This document shows, piece after piece, positions 30,696 through 39,024 of a stretch of DNA of 64,000 nt (the first letter of the stretch is position 1; the number at the start of each line of letters is the position of its first letter). A program made the position numbers and the translations under genes. Source of the stretch: JBBRSD01 sp038245725 (GTDB taxonomy: Bacteria > Actinomycetota > Coriobacteriia > Anaerosomatales > JAAXUF01); the NCBI GenBank assembly GCA_038245725.1, contig JBBRSD010000003.1:175850-239849 (forward strand). Reading direction: 5' to 3'. The notes beneath the pieces are model-generated. The model made no database searches, had not been told where the DNA came from, and saw only the letters and a program-made list of their open reading frames with translations.

Positions 30696-32834
30696 ATGGT
30701 TACGTTCGGGTTGCTCTTGCTCGGCGTTGCGCTTCTTGCGAGCGTTGTCTCGGTCGGTTCGCTGCTCATGGGACACATGAGCAGCGAAGGCGATGGCCTC
30801 ACGAAGTTCGGCTACTACTGCACGTACGTGGCGGCCGGAGCGCTCTCCATCTCGATCGTCGTGATGGTCTCAGCGTTCTTCGGCACCGACTTCACCTTCA
30901 GATACGTCGCCGAGAACCACAGCCCTGACGTGTCGAACCTCGCGTGGCTCTACAAGCTCTCCGGTCTGTGGGCCGGGCGCGAGGGTTCGTTCCTGCTGTG
31001 GACCTGGGTCCTGTCGCTGTTCGCAGCCTGGATCGCCCACCGGCGCTTCCGCTCCCTCGACGCGCTCTCGAACATGGGCCTCATGGTCACCAACGTCGTG
31101 CTCATGCTGTTCTCGGCGGGCATGCTGTTCTCGAACCCGAACAACCCCTTCAAGGTCACCCCTGCTGAACTGCTGGATTCCTCCGGCAAACTCATCGGCG
31201 CCGCCGCGTCGTGGGGGATGAACCCACTGCTGCAAAGCCCGGCGATGATCTTCCATCCGCCCACGCTGTTCATCGGCTACGCGGGTCTGACGATCCCGTT
31301 CGCGTTCGCGATCGCCGCGCTCATCGTCAACGATAGCTCCAAGACGTGGATCGACATCGTCGACCGCATCACCGTCTTCTCGTGGCTGTTCCTCGGCATG
31401 GGTATTGGTCTCGGTTCCATCTGGGCGTACACCACGCTGGGTTGGGGCGGCTACTGGGGTTGGGACCCGGTGGAGAACGCTTCGCTTCTGCCGTGGCTCA
31501 CGGGCGTCGCGCTGCTGCACAGCTTCACGATCTATCGCAAGCGCGACGGCTTCAAGCGGTGGGCGATCATGCTCTCCGCAGTGACGTTCGCACTTGTCAT
31601 CCTCGGCACCTTCATCACGCGCTCGGGCATCGTCCAGTCGGTGCACGCCTTCGAGGCCGACCCGGTCTCGCTCTACCTGTTCCTCGCGATGATCGTATCG
31701 GCCGTACTTGCCGCAGGCATCGGGCTGTGGGCGCGCTGGGCGAATTTCGGTGGCAACGACGAGTTCGACTCGCTCACCGGCAAAGAGGCGGCGTACTACT
31801 TCACCAACGTGATCATGCTCGTGGCAGGCCTGCTCGTGGCCTACCTCACCATCACCTCGGCGCTGCCCACATGGTTGCCGTTCGGCAAGCACGCGATTCC
31901 GCCGACCACGTTTGACGCGGTTGCTCGACCGGTCGGCATCCTCTTCGCGTTCATCGTCGGCGTGTGTCCGCTGCTGTCGTGGCGGCGAACGGACGGCGAG
32001 ACGTTGTGGGCTCGCGCGAAGTGGCCGCTCGTTGGCGCGGTCGTCATCTTCGGTCTGCTCATGGCCGAGTACGCGACCGCGCTGCTCCCGATCTACAACA
32101 AGATGGTCGTCCAGACCTCGACCGCGGGTCAGAAGATCGCCGAGGCCGGCCCTGCCTGGTACTACAACGGGCTCGCCATTCTCGGTCTGCTTGCGGGGTC
32201 GCTGCTCATCGCCAACACGCTGTCCCTCTTCATCACGGGCGCGATGAAGCGCGCTGAGGCGCGCGAGGAGAGCTTCGGCGCGGCGCTGTGGTCGATTCTG
32301 ACCAAGGCTCGCAGCCAGTCGGGCGGCTACCTTGCTCACATCGGGATCGGCATCATCCTGATAGGCCTGATCGGCTCGGCGATGTTCGTCTTCGATAACA
32401 CCTACACCATCGCGCAGACGCCGGGCACCACATTCCAGGTCGACCAGTACACGTTCACGTTCGTGGGCTCGAACGAGAACACGCTTGCCAACGGCAACCA
32501 GGTCAGCACGCTCAATCTCGACGTCTCGCGCAACGGCAGGAAGATCGGCTCGATGTCTCCGGGCCAGACCACCTTCGCCACCACACAGCAGACTCGGACC
32601 GACGCCAAGGTGCTTTCCGAGCCGCTTCGCGACATCTTCGTCACGATGCAGGGCGTGACCGACTCCGGAATTACGATGAACGTGAAGATCAACCCGCTCA
32701 TCTGGTTCTCCTGGAGCGGCTTCATCCTGCTGCTGCTGGGCACCGGGCTGGCCGCGTGGCCGAAGCCGGGCCACGCGCTCGTTGTCGCGAGCGCGCCCGC
32801 GAAGGGCTCATCGGCCAAGCGGGCGCGGCGCTAG
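30696..32834 (+). CDS. ccmF: Heme lyase CcmF
   Basis: Large polytopic membrane protein that attaches heme to apocytochrome c. 712 residues with about 15 hydrophobic segments. The heme-handling WWD motif is visible as LGWGGYWGWDPVENASLLPWL, preceded by FHPPTLFIGYAG with the first conserved histidine and followed by ITRSGIVQSVHAF with another. A large external domain precedes the last helix. No ccmH or ccmI, its usual partners, is present in this cluster. Confidence 0.95.
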   Translation: MVTFGLLLLGVALLASVVSVGSLLMGHMSSEGDGLTKFGYYCTYVAAGALSISIVVMVSAFFGTDFTFRYVAENHSPDVSNLAWLYKLSGLWAGREGSFLLWTWVLSLFAAWIAHRRFRSLDALSNMGLMVTNVVLMLFSAGMLFSNPNNPFKVTPAELLDSSGKLIGAAASWGMNPLLQSPAMIFHPPTLFIGYAGLTIPFAFAIAALIVNDSSKTWIDIVDRITVFSWLFLGMGIGLGSIWAYTTLGWGGYWGWDPVENASLLPWLTGVALLHSFTIYRKRDGFKRWAIMLSAVTFALVILGTFITRSGIVQSVHAFEADPVSLYLFLAMIVSAVLAAGIGLWARWANFGGNDEFDSLTGKEAAYYFTNVIMLVAGLLVAYLTITSALPTWLPFGKHAIPPTTFDAVARPVGILFAFIVGVCPLLSWRRTDGETLWARAKWPLVGAVVIFGLLMAEYATALLPIYNKMVVQTSTAGQKIAEAGPAWYYNGLAILGLLAGSLLIANTLSLFITGAMKRAEAREESFGAALWSILTKARSQSGGYLAHIGIGIILIGLIGSAMFVFDNTYTIAQTPGTTFQVDQYTFTFVGSNENTLANGNQVSTLNLDVSRNGRKIGSMSPGQTTFATTQQTRTDAKVLSEPLRDIFVTMQGVTDSGITMNVKINPLIWFSWSGFILLLLGTGLAAWPKPGHALVVASAPAKGSSAKRARR

Positions 32835-32837
32835 CCC

Positions 32838-33569
32838 GTGGCTGAACCCACCACTACAGAATTCGCTCTGGAGGTCCGGAATCTCTCCCGAACTTTCGGT
32901 GCGCGTAAGGCGCTCGACGGCGTGAGCTTCGACCTGCCCACCGGCGCGTTCCTCTCGATCTTCGGGCCGAACGGCGCGGGCAAGACCACGCTGCTCAAGG
33001 TCCTCTCCACGCTGACGACGCCATCCAAGGGCACGGCAAGCGTGCTCGGCCTCGACGTGGTCGAAGACGCGGTCGCGTTGCGCGAGCGCATCGGCTTCAT
33101 CAGCCACAACCCGCTCCTCTACCCAGACCTCACCGCCGAGGAGAACCTCGAGTTCTTCGCTGATCTGTACTGCATCGACAACCCGAACGTGCGCGTCAAG
33201 GAGTTGCTGACCGCGGTCGAGCTGAACCACCGCAAGCTCGACGCGGTGCGCACGTTCTCGCGCGGGATGATCCAGCGGCTCTCCATCGCGCGCGCGCTCC
33301 TGCACGACCCCGACGTCATCTTCCTCGACGAGCCGTACTCCGGGCTCGACCCGCATGCGATGGACATCCTCGACTCGCTCATCGCTTCGGTGCGCGCGGA
33401 TCACACCTTCGTGATGATCAGCCACGACCTGCAGAAGGGTCTCGAGCTGTGCAGCCACGCGCTCATCCTCGCGAAGGGCAAGATCGTGCTCTTCGAGGAG
33501 CGCGAGGAAATCGATCCGAACGCGTTCGCGGCAACATACCGAGCTACCGTCGGCCTGGGGGTGTCATAG
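32838..33569 (+). CDS. ccmA: Heme exporter ATP-binding protein CcmA
   Basis: ATPase of the CcmABCD complex that releases holo-CcmE. 243 residues, GTG start 3 bases after ccmF. Walker A is GPNGAGKTTLL, the signature region FSRGMIQRLSIARALLHDP, Walker B VIFLDEPYSGLDPHAMD, and the switch His in VMISHDLQKGLE. In other systems the signature reads LSxGQ; here it is FSRGM, as in the bacterial ABC-2 drug-type families, but the neighbours ccmB and ccmC settle the identity. Confidence 0.92.
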   Translation: MAEPTTTEFALEVRNLSRTFGARKALDGVSFDLPTGAFLSIFGPNGAGKTTLLKVLSTLTTPSKGTASVLGLDVVEDAVALRERIGFISHNPLLYPDLTAEENLEFFADLYCIDNPNVRVKELLTAVELNHRKLDAVRTFSRGMIQRLSIARALLHDPDVIFLDEPYSGLDPHAMDILDSLIASVRADHTFVMISHDLQKGLELCSHALILAKGKIVLFEEREEIDPNAFAATYRATVGLGVS

Positions 33570-33572
33570 CCC

Positions 33573-34295
33573 ATGGCCGAGAAGAAGCAGTCCATCCACA
33601 TCTCCGGTATGCGCCAGTTCAAGGCGATCCTGAAGAAGGACATCGTCATGGAGCTGCGCACGAAAGAGATGCTGACCTCGATGGGCCTCTACGCGCTGCT
33701 CGTCCTGGTGATCTACTACGTCGCGCTCTCGCAGGCTGGCAGCGGATTCGACGTCACACGGATCGCGGGCGGTTTGCTGTGGCTCGCCATCGTCTTCACG
33801 TCACTCCTGGGCCTGAACCGCTCGCTCGTGCACGAGAAAGACCAGGGATGCCTCGACGCACTCCTGCTCGCGCCGGTCGACCGACCGGTGATCTTCTTCG
33901 GCAAGGCGATGGGCAACCTCTTGTTCCTCGTGATCGTCGAGGTGCTCGTGACGCCGCTGTTCATGTTGATCTTCAACGCGGGCAAATACGCAGGTATCGC
34001 CACCGCGGGATGGCTCGCCATCGTCCTTCTTGTGGGGTCGATCGGTATCGCGGGAGTCGGCACGCTGCTTGCGACTATGTCGGTGAACACGACCGGCAAG
34101 GACTTCGTGCTGGCAGTCCTCTTCATCCCGGTCATGTTCCCGCTGTTGCTCGCGACGGTTGCGGCGACTTCGGCGATACTGACACAGCATCCGGATATGG
34201 CTGTCTACTGGAAGATGGTCGGCGTGAGCGGCGCTTATGACGCGATCATGCTTTCCGCGGCATTTGCTCTCTATGAATTCGTTCTCGGCGCGTAA
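33573..34295 (+). CDS. ccmB: Heme exporter protein CcmB
   Basis: Membrane partner of CcmA, 240 residues with six hydrophobic segments. FKAILKKDIVMELRTKEM at the N-terminus and SLVHEKDQGCLDALLLAPVDR fit the CcmB family. It starts 3 bases after ccmA. It ends directly at the ccmC leader. Confidence 0.93.
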   Translation: MAEKKQSIHISGMRQFKAILKKDIVMELRTKEMLTSMGLYALLVLVIYYVALSQAGSGFDVTRIAGGLLWLAIVFTSLLGLNRSLVHEKDQGCLDALLLAPVDRPVIFFGKAMGNLLFLVIVEVLVTPLFMLIFNAGKYAGIATAGWLAIVLLVGSIGIAGVGTLLATMSVNTTGKDFVLAVLFIPVMFPLLLATVAATSAILTQHPDMAVYWKMVGVSGAYDAIMLSAAFALYEFVLGA

Positions 34296-34331
34296 GTGCC
34301 CAGACGTGCGTTGCTCGGAGAAGGGTCGGCG

Positions 34332-35084
34332 ATGAAACAGATACGAATCGCACTGTGGATGGCGATCGTGGGCGGGGTGATGACCACCGTCGCCTTCCTC
34401 ATGGCGTTCTTCACCAGCGAAGTGCAGCTGTTCGGCACGGTCACTCTGCCGAAGCAGATCACTACGGCGTTTCCGCTACTGTCAGGGGACGCTGCCAGTG
34501 GCTTCATGTATGGGCGGCCTTGGTTCAGCCAGAAGATCTTCTACTTCCATGTCCCGTTCGCCGAGGCGTCATTCCTCGTCTTCACGGTGGCGGCATATTT
34601 CGCGATCCGCTTCCTGATGACGCGGAAGAAGGAATACGACACCAAGACGCGAGTGGCCATGGAAGTCGCCCTGGTCTTCGTCATCCTCACGCTCATCTCG
34701 GGCGATCTGTGGACGAAGGCGTCCTGGGGCGTGTGGTGGGAGTGGGAGCCGAGGCTGACCACGTACTTCATCATGACGCTGCTGATGGTCGCGTACTTCG
34801 TGTTGCGCAACTCGCTTGAGGACGAGGAGCGTCGCGCGATCTACTCGGCGGTCTTCGGTATCATCGCCTGGATCGATGCGCCGATCTCGTTCTTCATCAC
34901 GCGGCTCATTCCCTCGGATCACCCCATCGTCTTCAAGTCCGGTATGGCGACGTCGAACCTCGTGCCGTTCATCGTCGCTCAAGTGGGAATGTTGCTGATC
35001 GGCTACGCGGTCTACGTGGTCCGCCTTCGCGAGGAGCGCATGCGCGAGCGGCTCGAGGTCATCAAGGAATCGCTGGAAGGTTAA
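34332..35084 (+). CDS. ccmC: Heme handling protein CcmC, WWD family
   Basis: Loads heme onto CcmE. 250 residues with six hydrophobic helices. ATG 34332 has a GAGAAGGG site; an in-frame GTG at 34296 lacks one. The tryptophan-rich motif reads WGVWWEWEPRLT, with Glu where E. coli has Asp (WWVWDARLT). The conserved histidines are in FYFHVPFAEASF and PSDHPIVF. It is followed by a small CcmD-like protein. Confidence 0.92.
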   Translation: MKQIRIALWMAIVGGVMTTVAFLMAFFTSEVQLFGTVTLPKQITTAFPLLSGDAASGFMYGRPWFSQKIFYFHVPFAEASFLVFTVAAYFAIRFLMTRKKEYDTKTRVAMEVALVFVILTLISGDLWTKASWGVWWEWEPRLTTYFIMTLLMVAYFVLRNSLEDEERRAIYSAVFGIIAWIDAPISFFITRLIPSDHPIVFKSGMATSNLVPFIVAQVGMLLIGYAVYVVRLREERMRERLEVIKESLEG

Positions 35085-35119
35085 GCGCGGGCATGTGCCC
35101 GCCGAGGAGGTAGGTAGAG

Positions 35120-35311
35120 ATGGACCCCACCAACAAGGAACTTTACAGCCTGGTTCTCGCCGACGCGCCGTACGTGATCGCCGCGTACTCAGTGCTGTGG
35201 ATCGCTCTCATCGTCTACATCACGTCGGTTCTGCGCCGGTTGCTCCGGCTCGAGAAGGAGATGAACGTGCTGGAAGAGACGGCCGCTCAAGCGAGTCGTT
35301 CCGCCCAGTAG
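35120..35311 (+). CDS. ccmD: Small CcmD-like membrane protein
   Basis: 63 residues with a single hydrophobic helix (YVIAAYSVLWIALIVYITSVL) and a charged, coiled-coil-like tail. Size, topology and position right after ccmC fit CcmD, which helps release holo-CcmE from CcmABC. CcmD proteins are too short and variable for the sequence alone to prove it. AGGAGG lies upstream of ATG 35120. Confidence 0.7.
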   Translation: MDPTNKELYSLVLADAPYVIAAYSVLWIALIVYITSVLRRLLRLEKEMNVLEETAAQASRSAQ

Positions 35312-35362
35312 CCTGCAGGCGTAGTACCCTATCAACACGGCCAGAGTCTGAGAGGAGAGGAC

Positions 35363-36205
35363 GTGTCGCAAGCATCCGTTGTGCTGTTCGCATTCGCGCT
35401 GGCGCTCTACATCGCCGCGACGGTCCTCTACGCCTATCAGTTCGTCCTCAAGCGCTCCACGATCGGGTGGTGGGCGCGGTTCCTGACCGGCGCTGGCTTC
35501 ATCTGTCAGACGCTGTCCATCGGGGCGCACTCCATCTCGACTCATGGCACGCAGCTGACCGGTGCCAACCAGCTCATGCTCGCCTCGTGGGCGCTCGTGC
35601 TCCTGTACTTCGTGATGGAGCACGTCATCAAGATCAAGATCTACGGCACGTTCCTCATCCCGGTGGCCGTGGCGTTCATGGCCGCCGCTCAGGTCCTCGG
35701 CGAGCTCATGCAGCCAGCCCAGCTCTCCAGCACGCAGCAGTTGGAACTCGCCAGTTGGAGGGTCGCTTTCCATGTCGCCCTCATCGTCTTCGCTAATGCG
35801 GGTTTCGCCTTCGGCGCGGTCTCGTCGGGCATCTACCTGTTCCAGGAGGGCAAGCTCAAGCGTCACACGTCGAGCATCGTGACGCGGCGGCTGCCCTCGC
35901 TGGCGACGCTGCAGATGATCTCGCGGCGCGCGATCTCGTTCTCGTTCCCGGTCTACACCGCCGGCCTGCTGCTCGGCATCCTGCGCGCTGTCGAACTTCG
36001 TGTGGAGGACTGGTGGCTCGACCCGCGAATCATGATCGCAGGCATCATCTGGTTCGTCTTCGGCGCCTACCTTCTGCTCATCTATCGCCAGGACGTTTCG
36101 AACCGCACCGCGTCATGGGTGGCGCTTGGCGGCTTTGTCCTCGTGATCATCGTGGCGATACTCGCGCGCACCGTTCCCGTGGGCTTCCACGTCTTCGGCC
36201 GGTAG
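35363..36205 (+). CDS. HemX/CcsA-like cytochrome assembly membrane protein
   Basis: 280 residues, eight hydrophobic helices, GTG start. The pattern AHSISTHGTQLTGANQLMLAS, FHVALIVFANAGFAFGAVSSGIYLFQE and a degenerate tryptophan region WWLDPRIMIAGIIWFVFGAYL match the CcsA/HemX family. A full CcsA has WGxYWxWDPKET; most of that is lost here, so cytochrome ligation by this protein is doubtful. Its place between ccm genes and hemA recalls HemX of Bacillus, which lowers the amount of HemA. I favour HemX; a second cytochrome assembly factor is the alternative. Confidence 0.75.
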   Translation: MSQASVVLFAFALALYIAATVLYAYQFVLKRSTIGWWARFLTGAGFICQTLSIGAHSISTHGTQLTGANQLMLASWALVLLYFVMEHVIKIKIYGTFLIPVAVAFMAAAQVLGELMQPAQLSSTQQLELASWRVAFHVALIVFANAGFAFGAVSSGIYLFQEGKLKRHTSSIVTRRLPSLATLQMISRRAISFSFPVYTAGLLLGILRAVELRVEDWWLDPRIMIAGIIWFVFGAYLLLIYRQDVSNRTASWVALGGFVLVIIVAILARTVPVGFHVFGR

Positions 36206-36218
36206 GCCGGACGCAGCG

Positions 36219-36617
36219 TTGGGGGACGCATCCACGATCGCAGGGCTCCCGGTGGTTCTCGCGCTCACGGGCAGGCGCGCGGTCATCATCGGCGACGGGG
36301 GAGCGGGCGCGACGCTCGCGGCGTTGCTGCTCGAGCTCGGCGCCGCGGTGACGCTCGTCGCAGTCGACTCTCCCGACACCGCACGATCGCTTGGCATCGG
36401 CGACAGCGTCACGTGCCTGCCGCGCGCCTACGTCCGCGGCGACCTGGCCGGCGCCTTCATCGCGGTCTGCTTCGACGGCGGCGAGATCGCGGCTGCCGTG
36501 GCCGCCGAGGCCGTAGCCACCAGCTGCCTCGTGAACATCGTCGACCGGCCCGAGCTTTCCACCTTCCGCTTCGCGGAGAGTTTCGCCCCATCACCTTCTG
36601 TCGAGGAGAGAGCATGA
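36219..36617 (+). CDS. Truncated siroheme synthase NAD-binding domain (SirC/Met8-like)
   Basis: 132 residues, TTG start. It has the Rossmann beginning AVIIGDGGAGATLAALLLELGA, then YVRGDLAGAFIAVCF and VNIVDRPELSTFRF, which follow SirC/CysG N-terminal order closely. It stops where the homologues turn to FPAVVRRG, so the dimerisation and ferrochelatase-like part (about 70 residues or more) is missing, and no remnant follows in other frames. The window otherwise encodes a siroheme-dependent heme route (ahbD), for which precorrin-2 dehydrogenase is needed. Whether this short form is active is unclear. It overlaps the next gene by ATGA. Confidence 0.7.
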   Translation: MGDASTIAGLPVVLALTGRRAVIIGDGGAGATLAALLLELGAAVTLVAVDSPDTARSLGIGDSVTCLPRAYVRGDLAGAFIAVCFDGGEIAAAVAAEAVATSCLVNIVDRPELSTFRFAESFAPSPSVEERA

Positions 36618-37432
36618 GCGAGCGCACCACCGTCATCGTCACCGGAGGCAGTAGCGGCATCGGACTGGCGACCGCGAAGGTGTACGCGGGCCGCGGCTAC
36701 GACGTCGCGATCGTCGGCCGATCCGCCCAGAAACTCGCGTCGGCCGAAGCCGAACTGCGCGCTATCGCGACCGCACCCGGCCAGCGCATCGAGACGCGCA
36801 GCGCCGACCTGTCCGACTTCCCGCAGGCGCGCGAGGCGATCGACTCGCTTGTCGAGGCCGGCTTCGGCCCCGACATCCTCGTGAACTCCGCGGGTGTCAT
36901 CGTGCCGGGAGAGTTCGCTACGATGCCTCTCGAGAACTTCGTGTCCAACATGGACAACGGCTACTGGAGTGTCGTCTACCCGTGCCGCGCGGCCGTACCG
37001 CACATGGTGCGGCGCGGGCGCGGCCAGATCGTGAACGTGAGTTCGGTCGCCGGCTACCTCGGCATCTACGGCTACACCGGCTACTCCTCGGCGAAGTTCG
37101 CGATCATGGGCTTCACAGAGGCGCTGCGCTTCGAGATGAAACCGGCCGGCATCAGCGTGCACGTCGTCTGCCCGCCAGATACCGACACGCCCGCACTCGC
37201 CTACGAGCACACGCTGCGCCCCCACGAGACCGACGTCATCGCTGGCAACATCAAAGCGATCCCCGCCGAGAAGGTCGCCGATGCAATCGTGCAGGGTGTT
37301 GCCAGCGGGAAGTACTACATCATTCCCGACGCCCTCTCGAGCTTCTACTTCCGCCTCAAGGGGCTGCTGCCGGAGTTGTTCTTCATGATCGTCGACGGCG
37401 ACGTGAAAAAGGCGCAATCCGAGAAGCGCTAA
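36614..37432 (+). CDS. SDR-family oxidoreductase, 3-ketodihydrosphingosine reductase-like
   Basis: 272 residues, classical short-chain dehydrogenase. Cofactor motif TGGSSGIG, NSAGV, catalytic Ser in VNVSSVAGYLG, and Tyr-Lys in YSSAK. The C-terminal half (PDTDTPALAYEHTLRPHETD, FFMIVDGDVKKAQ) looks like the KDSR subgroup. The ATG overlaps the stop of the siroheme-domain gene by 4 bases, so the two are translated together, but no link to tetrapyrroles can be read from the sequence. Substrate unknown. Confidence 0.85.
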   Translation: MSERTTVIVTGGSSGIGLATAKVYAGRGYDVAIVGRSAQKLASAEAELRAIATAPGQRIETRSADLSDFPQAREAIDSLVEAGFGPDILVNSAGVIVPGEFATMPLENFVSNMDNGYWSVVYPCRAAVPHMVRRGRGQIVNVSSVAGYLGIYGYTGYSSAKFAIMGFTEALRFEMKPAGISVHVVCPPDTDTPALAYEHTLRPHETDVIAGNIKAIPAEKVADAIVQGVASGKYYIIPDALSSFYFRLKGLLPELFFMIVDGDVKKAQSEKR

Positions 37433-37444
37433 GCGACTTCTCGG
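37419..37444 (+). terminator. Hairpin enclosing the SDR stop codon
   Basis: CCGAGAAG and CTTCTCGG pair perfectly, continued by CGC/GCG with the stop codon TAA in the loop. No strong T tract follows. It likely ends the ccm-SDR transcript before the hemA promoter. Confidence 0.45.
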
Positions 37445-37479
37445 CACGTACTTCGCTTCTCTGGGGGCGTCCAGCCTAA

Positions 37480-37509
37480 TTGCCGTTAAGGGTCGCTCGG
37501 TGGTAGAAT
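37480..37509 (+). promoter_or_regulatory. Candidate hemA promoter
   Basis: -35 TTGCCG (37480-37485), 18-base spacer, extended -10 TGG-TAGAAT (37501-37509). The same -10 occurs before hppA. It would give a leader of about 130 bases before the hemA start. Confidence 0.6.
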
Positions 37510-37560
37510 TCGACCGTTCAGGCGCATAGCAGATGGTGTGTTTCATAGCGTGTACGACAC

Positions 37561-37614
37561 CGCCCTCGCCGGGCCTGCTTGCCTGAACAACAATGCACCG
37601 CACCGGCGAGGGCG
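37561..37614 (+). ncRNA. Structured hemA leader element (putative cis-regulator)
   Basis: Perfect 12-base arms CGCCCTCGCCGG (37561-37572) and CCGGCGAGGGCG (37603-37614) around a 30-base loop, within the long hemA 5' leader. A smaller GGTGT/ACACC pairing is possible just upstream. It ends 33 bases before the start codon. I do not recognise it as a known riboswitch or T-box. Regulation is inferred only from its stability and place. Confidence 0.45.
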
Positions 37615-37647
37615 TATCCATGTCCGACCACCGCGAGAAGCGAATCT

Positions 37648-39024
37648 ATGCATCTGACACTCGTCGGTCTGAGCCATAAGACCGCACCGGTCGAGATACG
37701 AGAGAAGCTCACCTTCCCGGCTCACCGCCAGGAGGAGGCGCTGTCGCTGCTCTGTTCGACGCCGGCAGTCGCGGAAGCCGTCATAGTCTCCACGTGCAAC
37801 CGCACAGAGATCTACGCCGTCACGGCGGCCGGTTCAGACGGTCCCGGCGCGATCATCGACTTCATCTGCGAGTACCACGATCTCGACCCGCACGAACTGG
37901 TGCCCTACCTCTACATCTCGGAGGGCGAAGCGGTCATCAAGCACTTGTTCCGGGTCGTGGCTTCGCTCGACTCGATGGTGCTCGGCGAGGCGCAGATCCT
38001 CGGGCAGGTGAAGGAGGCCTACGAGCTCTCCTTCGAGAACGGTGCGAGCCAGCGCGTCTTCAACAAGCTGTTCCGCCAGAGCTTTCTGGTGGGCAAGCGA
38101 GTGCGCACCGAGACCGAGATCGGCGAGAACGCCGTCTCGATCAGCTACGCCGCCATCGAACTCGCCAAGAAGGTCTTCGACTCGCTCGACGGCCGCACGA
38201 TCCTCGTGCTCGGCGCCGGCAAGATGAGCGAGCTGACGGCAAAGCACCTTGTCGCCAACGGTGTGGGAAAGGTGCTCGTCGCCAACCGCACCTACGAGCG
38301 CGCCCGCGAACTCGCCGATAAGTTCGGCGGCGAAGCAATCATCTACGAGCAGCTCTACGATCGCATCGGCGAAGCCGACATCGTGATCTCATCAACGGCG
38401 GCGACCCACTACGTCATCACCAAGGACAAGCTTGCCGCCGCGCGCCGCGGTCGCAAGGGCAGCCCGCTGTTCCTCATCGACATAGCCGTTCCGCGCGACA
38501 TCGATCCCGGCGTCAACGATCTGGGTGACGTCTACCTCTACGACATCGACGACTTGAGCGGCGTGGTCTCGCAAAACCTCGAGGAGCGCATGCGCGAGGC
38601 CGAGCGAGCCGAAGTCATCATCGCCGAGGAGATGCGCGAGTTCGAAGTGTGGCTCGAATCGATGGAGGTTGTGCCAACCGTGGCCGCCATCCGCGCGAAG
38701 GCCGAGGCGATCCGTGCCGAGGAACTCGAGAAGGCGGTCAAGCGCCTCTCGGGCCTCTCGGAGAAGGAACTTGCGACGGTCGAAGCGCTCACGAGCGCGA
38801 TCGTCGGCAAGATGTTGCATGGACCGACCGCTCGCCTGAAGAAGATCGCTGGCGAAAAGGACGGGTACGAATACGTGGAGGCCGCGCGCTTCCTGTACGG
38901 CCTGGACACGAACCCGGACGGCAAGGTGCCGCACGGGGGTCTCGGCCTCATCCGCACGATCCTCGGCAAGTCTGAGAAGGCTTCGGCCAAGAAGAACGAG
39001 ATGGGAGATTCCATTGGCGTCTAG
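37648..39024 (+). CDS. hemA: Glutamyl-tRNA reductase
   Basis: First enzyme of the C5 route to 5-aminolevulinate: reduces Glu-tRNA to glutamate-1-semialdehyde with NADPH. 458 residues. The catalytic cysteine is Cys50 in VSTCNRTEIYAV, the substrate site includes GLSHKTAPVEIRE, then SLDSMVLGEAQILGQVK and the NADPH motif VLGAGKMSELTAKHL. ATG 37648 fits the family N-terminus; the in-frame starts upstream lie in the leader hairpin. hemC begins inside its last codons. Confidence 0.95.
   Translation: MHLTLVGLSHKTAPVEIREKLTFPAHRQEEALSLLCSTPAVAEAVIVSTCNRTEIYAVTAAGSDGPGAIIDFICEYHDLDPHELVPYLYISEGEAVIKHLFRVVASLDSMVLGEAQILGQVKEAYELSFENGASQRVFNKLFRQSFLVGKRVRTETEIGENAVSISYAAIELAKKVFDSLDGRTILVLGAGKMSELTAKHLVANGVGKVLVANRTYERARELADKFGGEAIIYEQLYDRIGEADIVISSTAATHYVITKDKLAAARRGRKGSPLFLIDIAVPRDIDPGVNDLGDVYLYDIDDLSGVVSQNLEERMREAERAEVIIAEEMREFEVWLESMEVVPTVAAIRAKAEAIRAEELEKAVKRLSGLSEKELATVEALTSAIVGKMLHGPTARLKKIAGEKDGYEYVEAARFLYGLDTNPDGKVPHGGLGLIRTILGKSEKASAKKNEMGDSIGV

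Noticed and set aside
37510..37647. T-box or known riboswitch in the hemA leader
   Set aside because: No T-box consensus or B12/FMN-type core could be found; only an unassigned stem is claimed.
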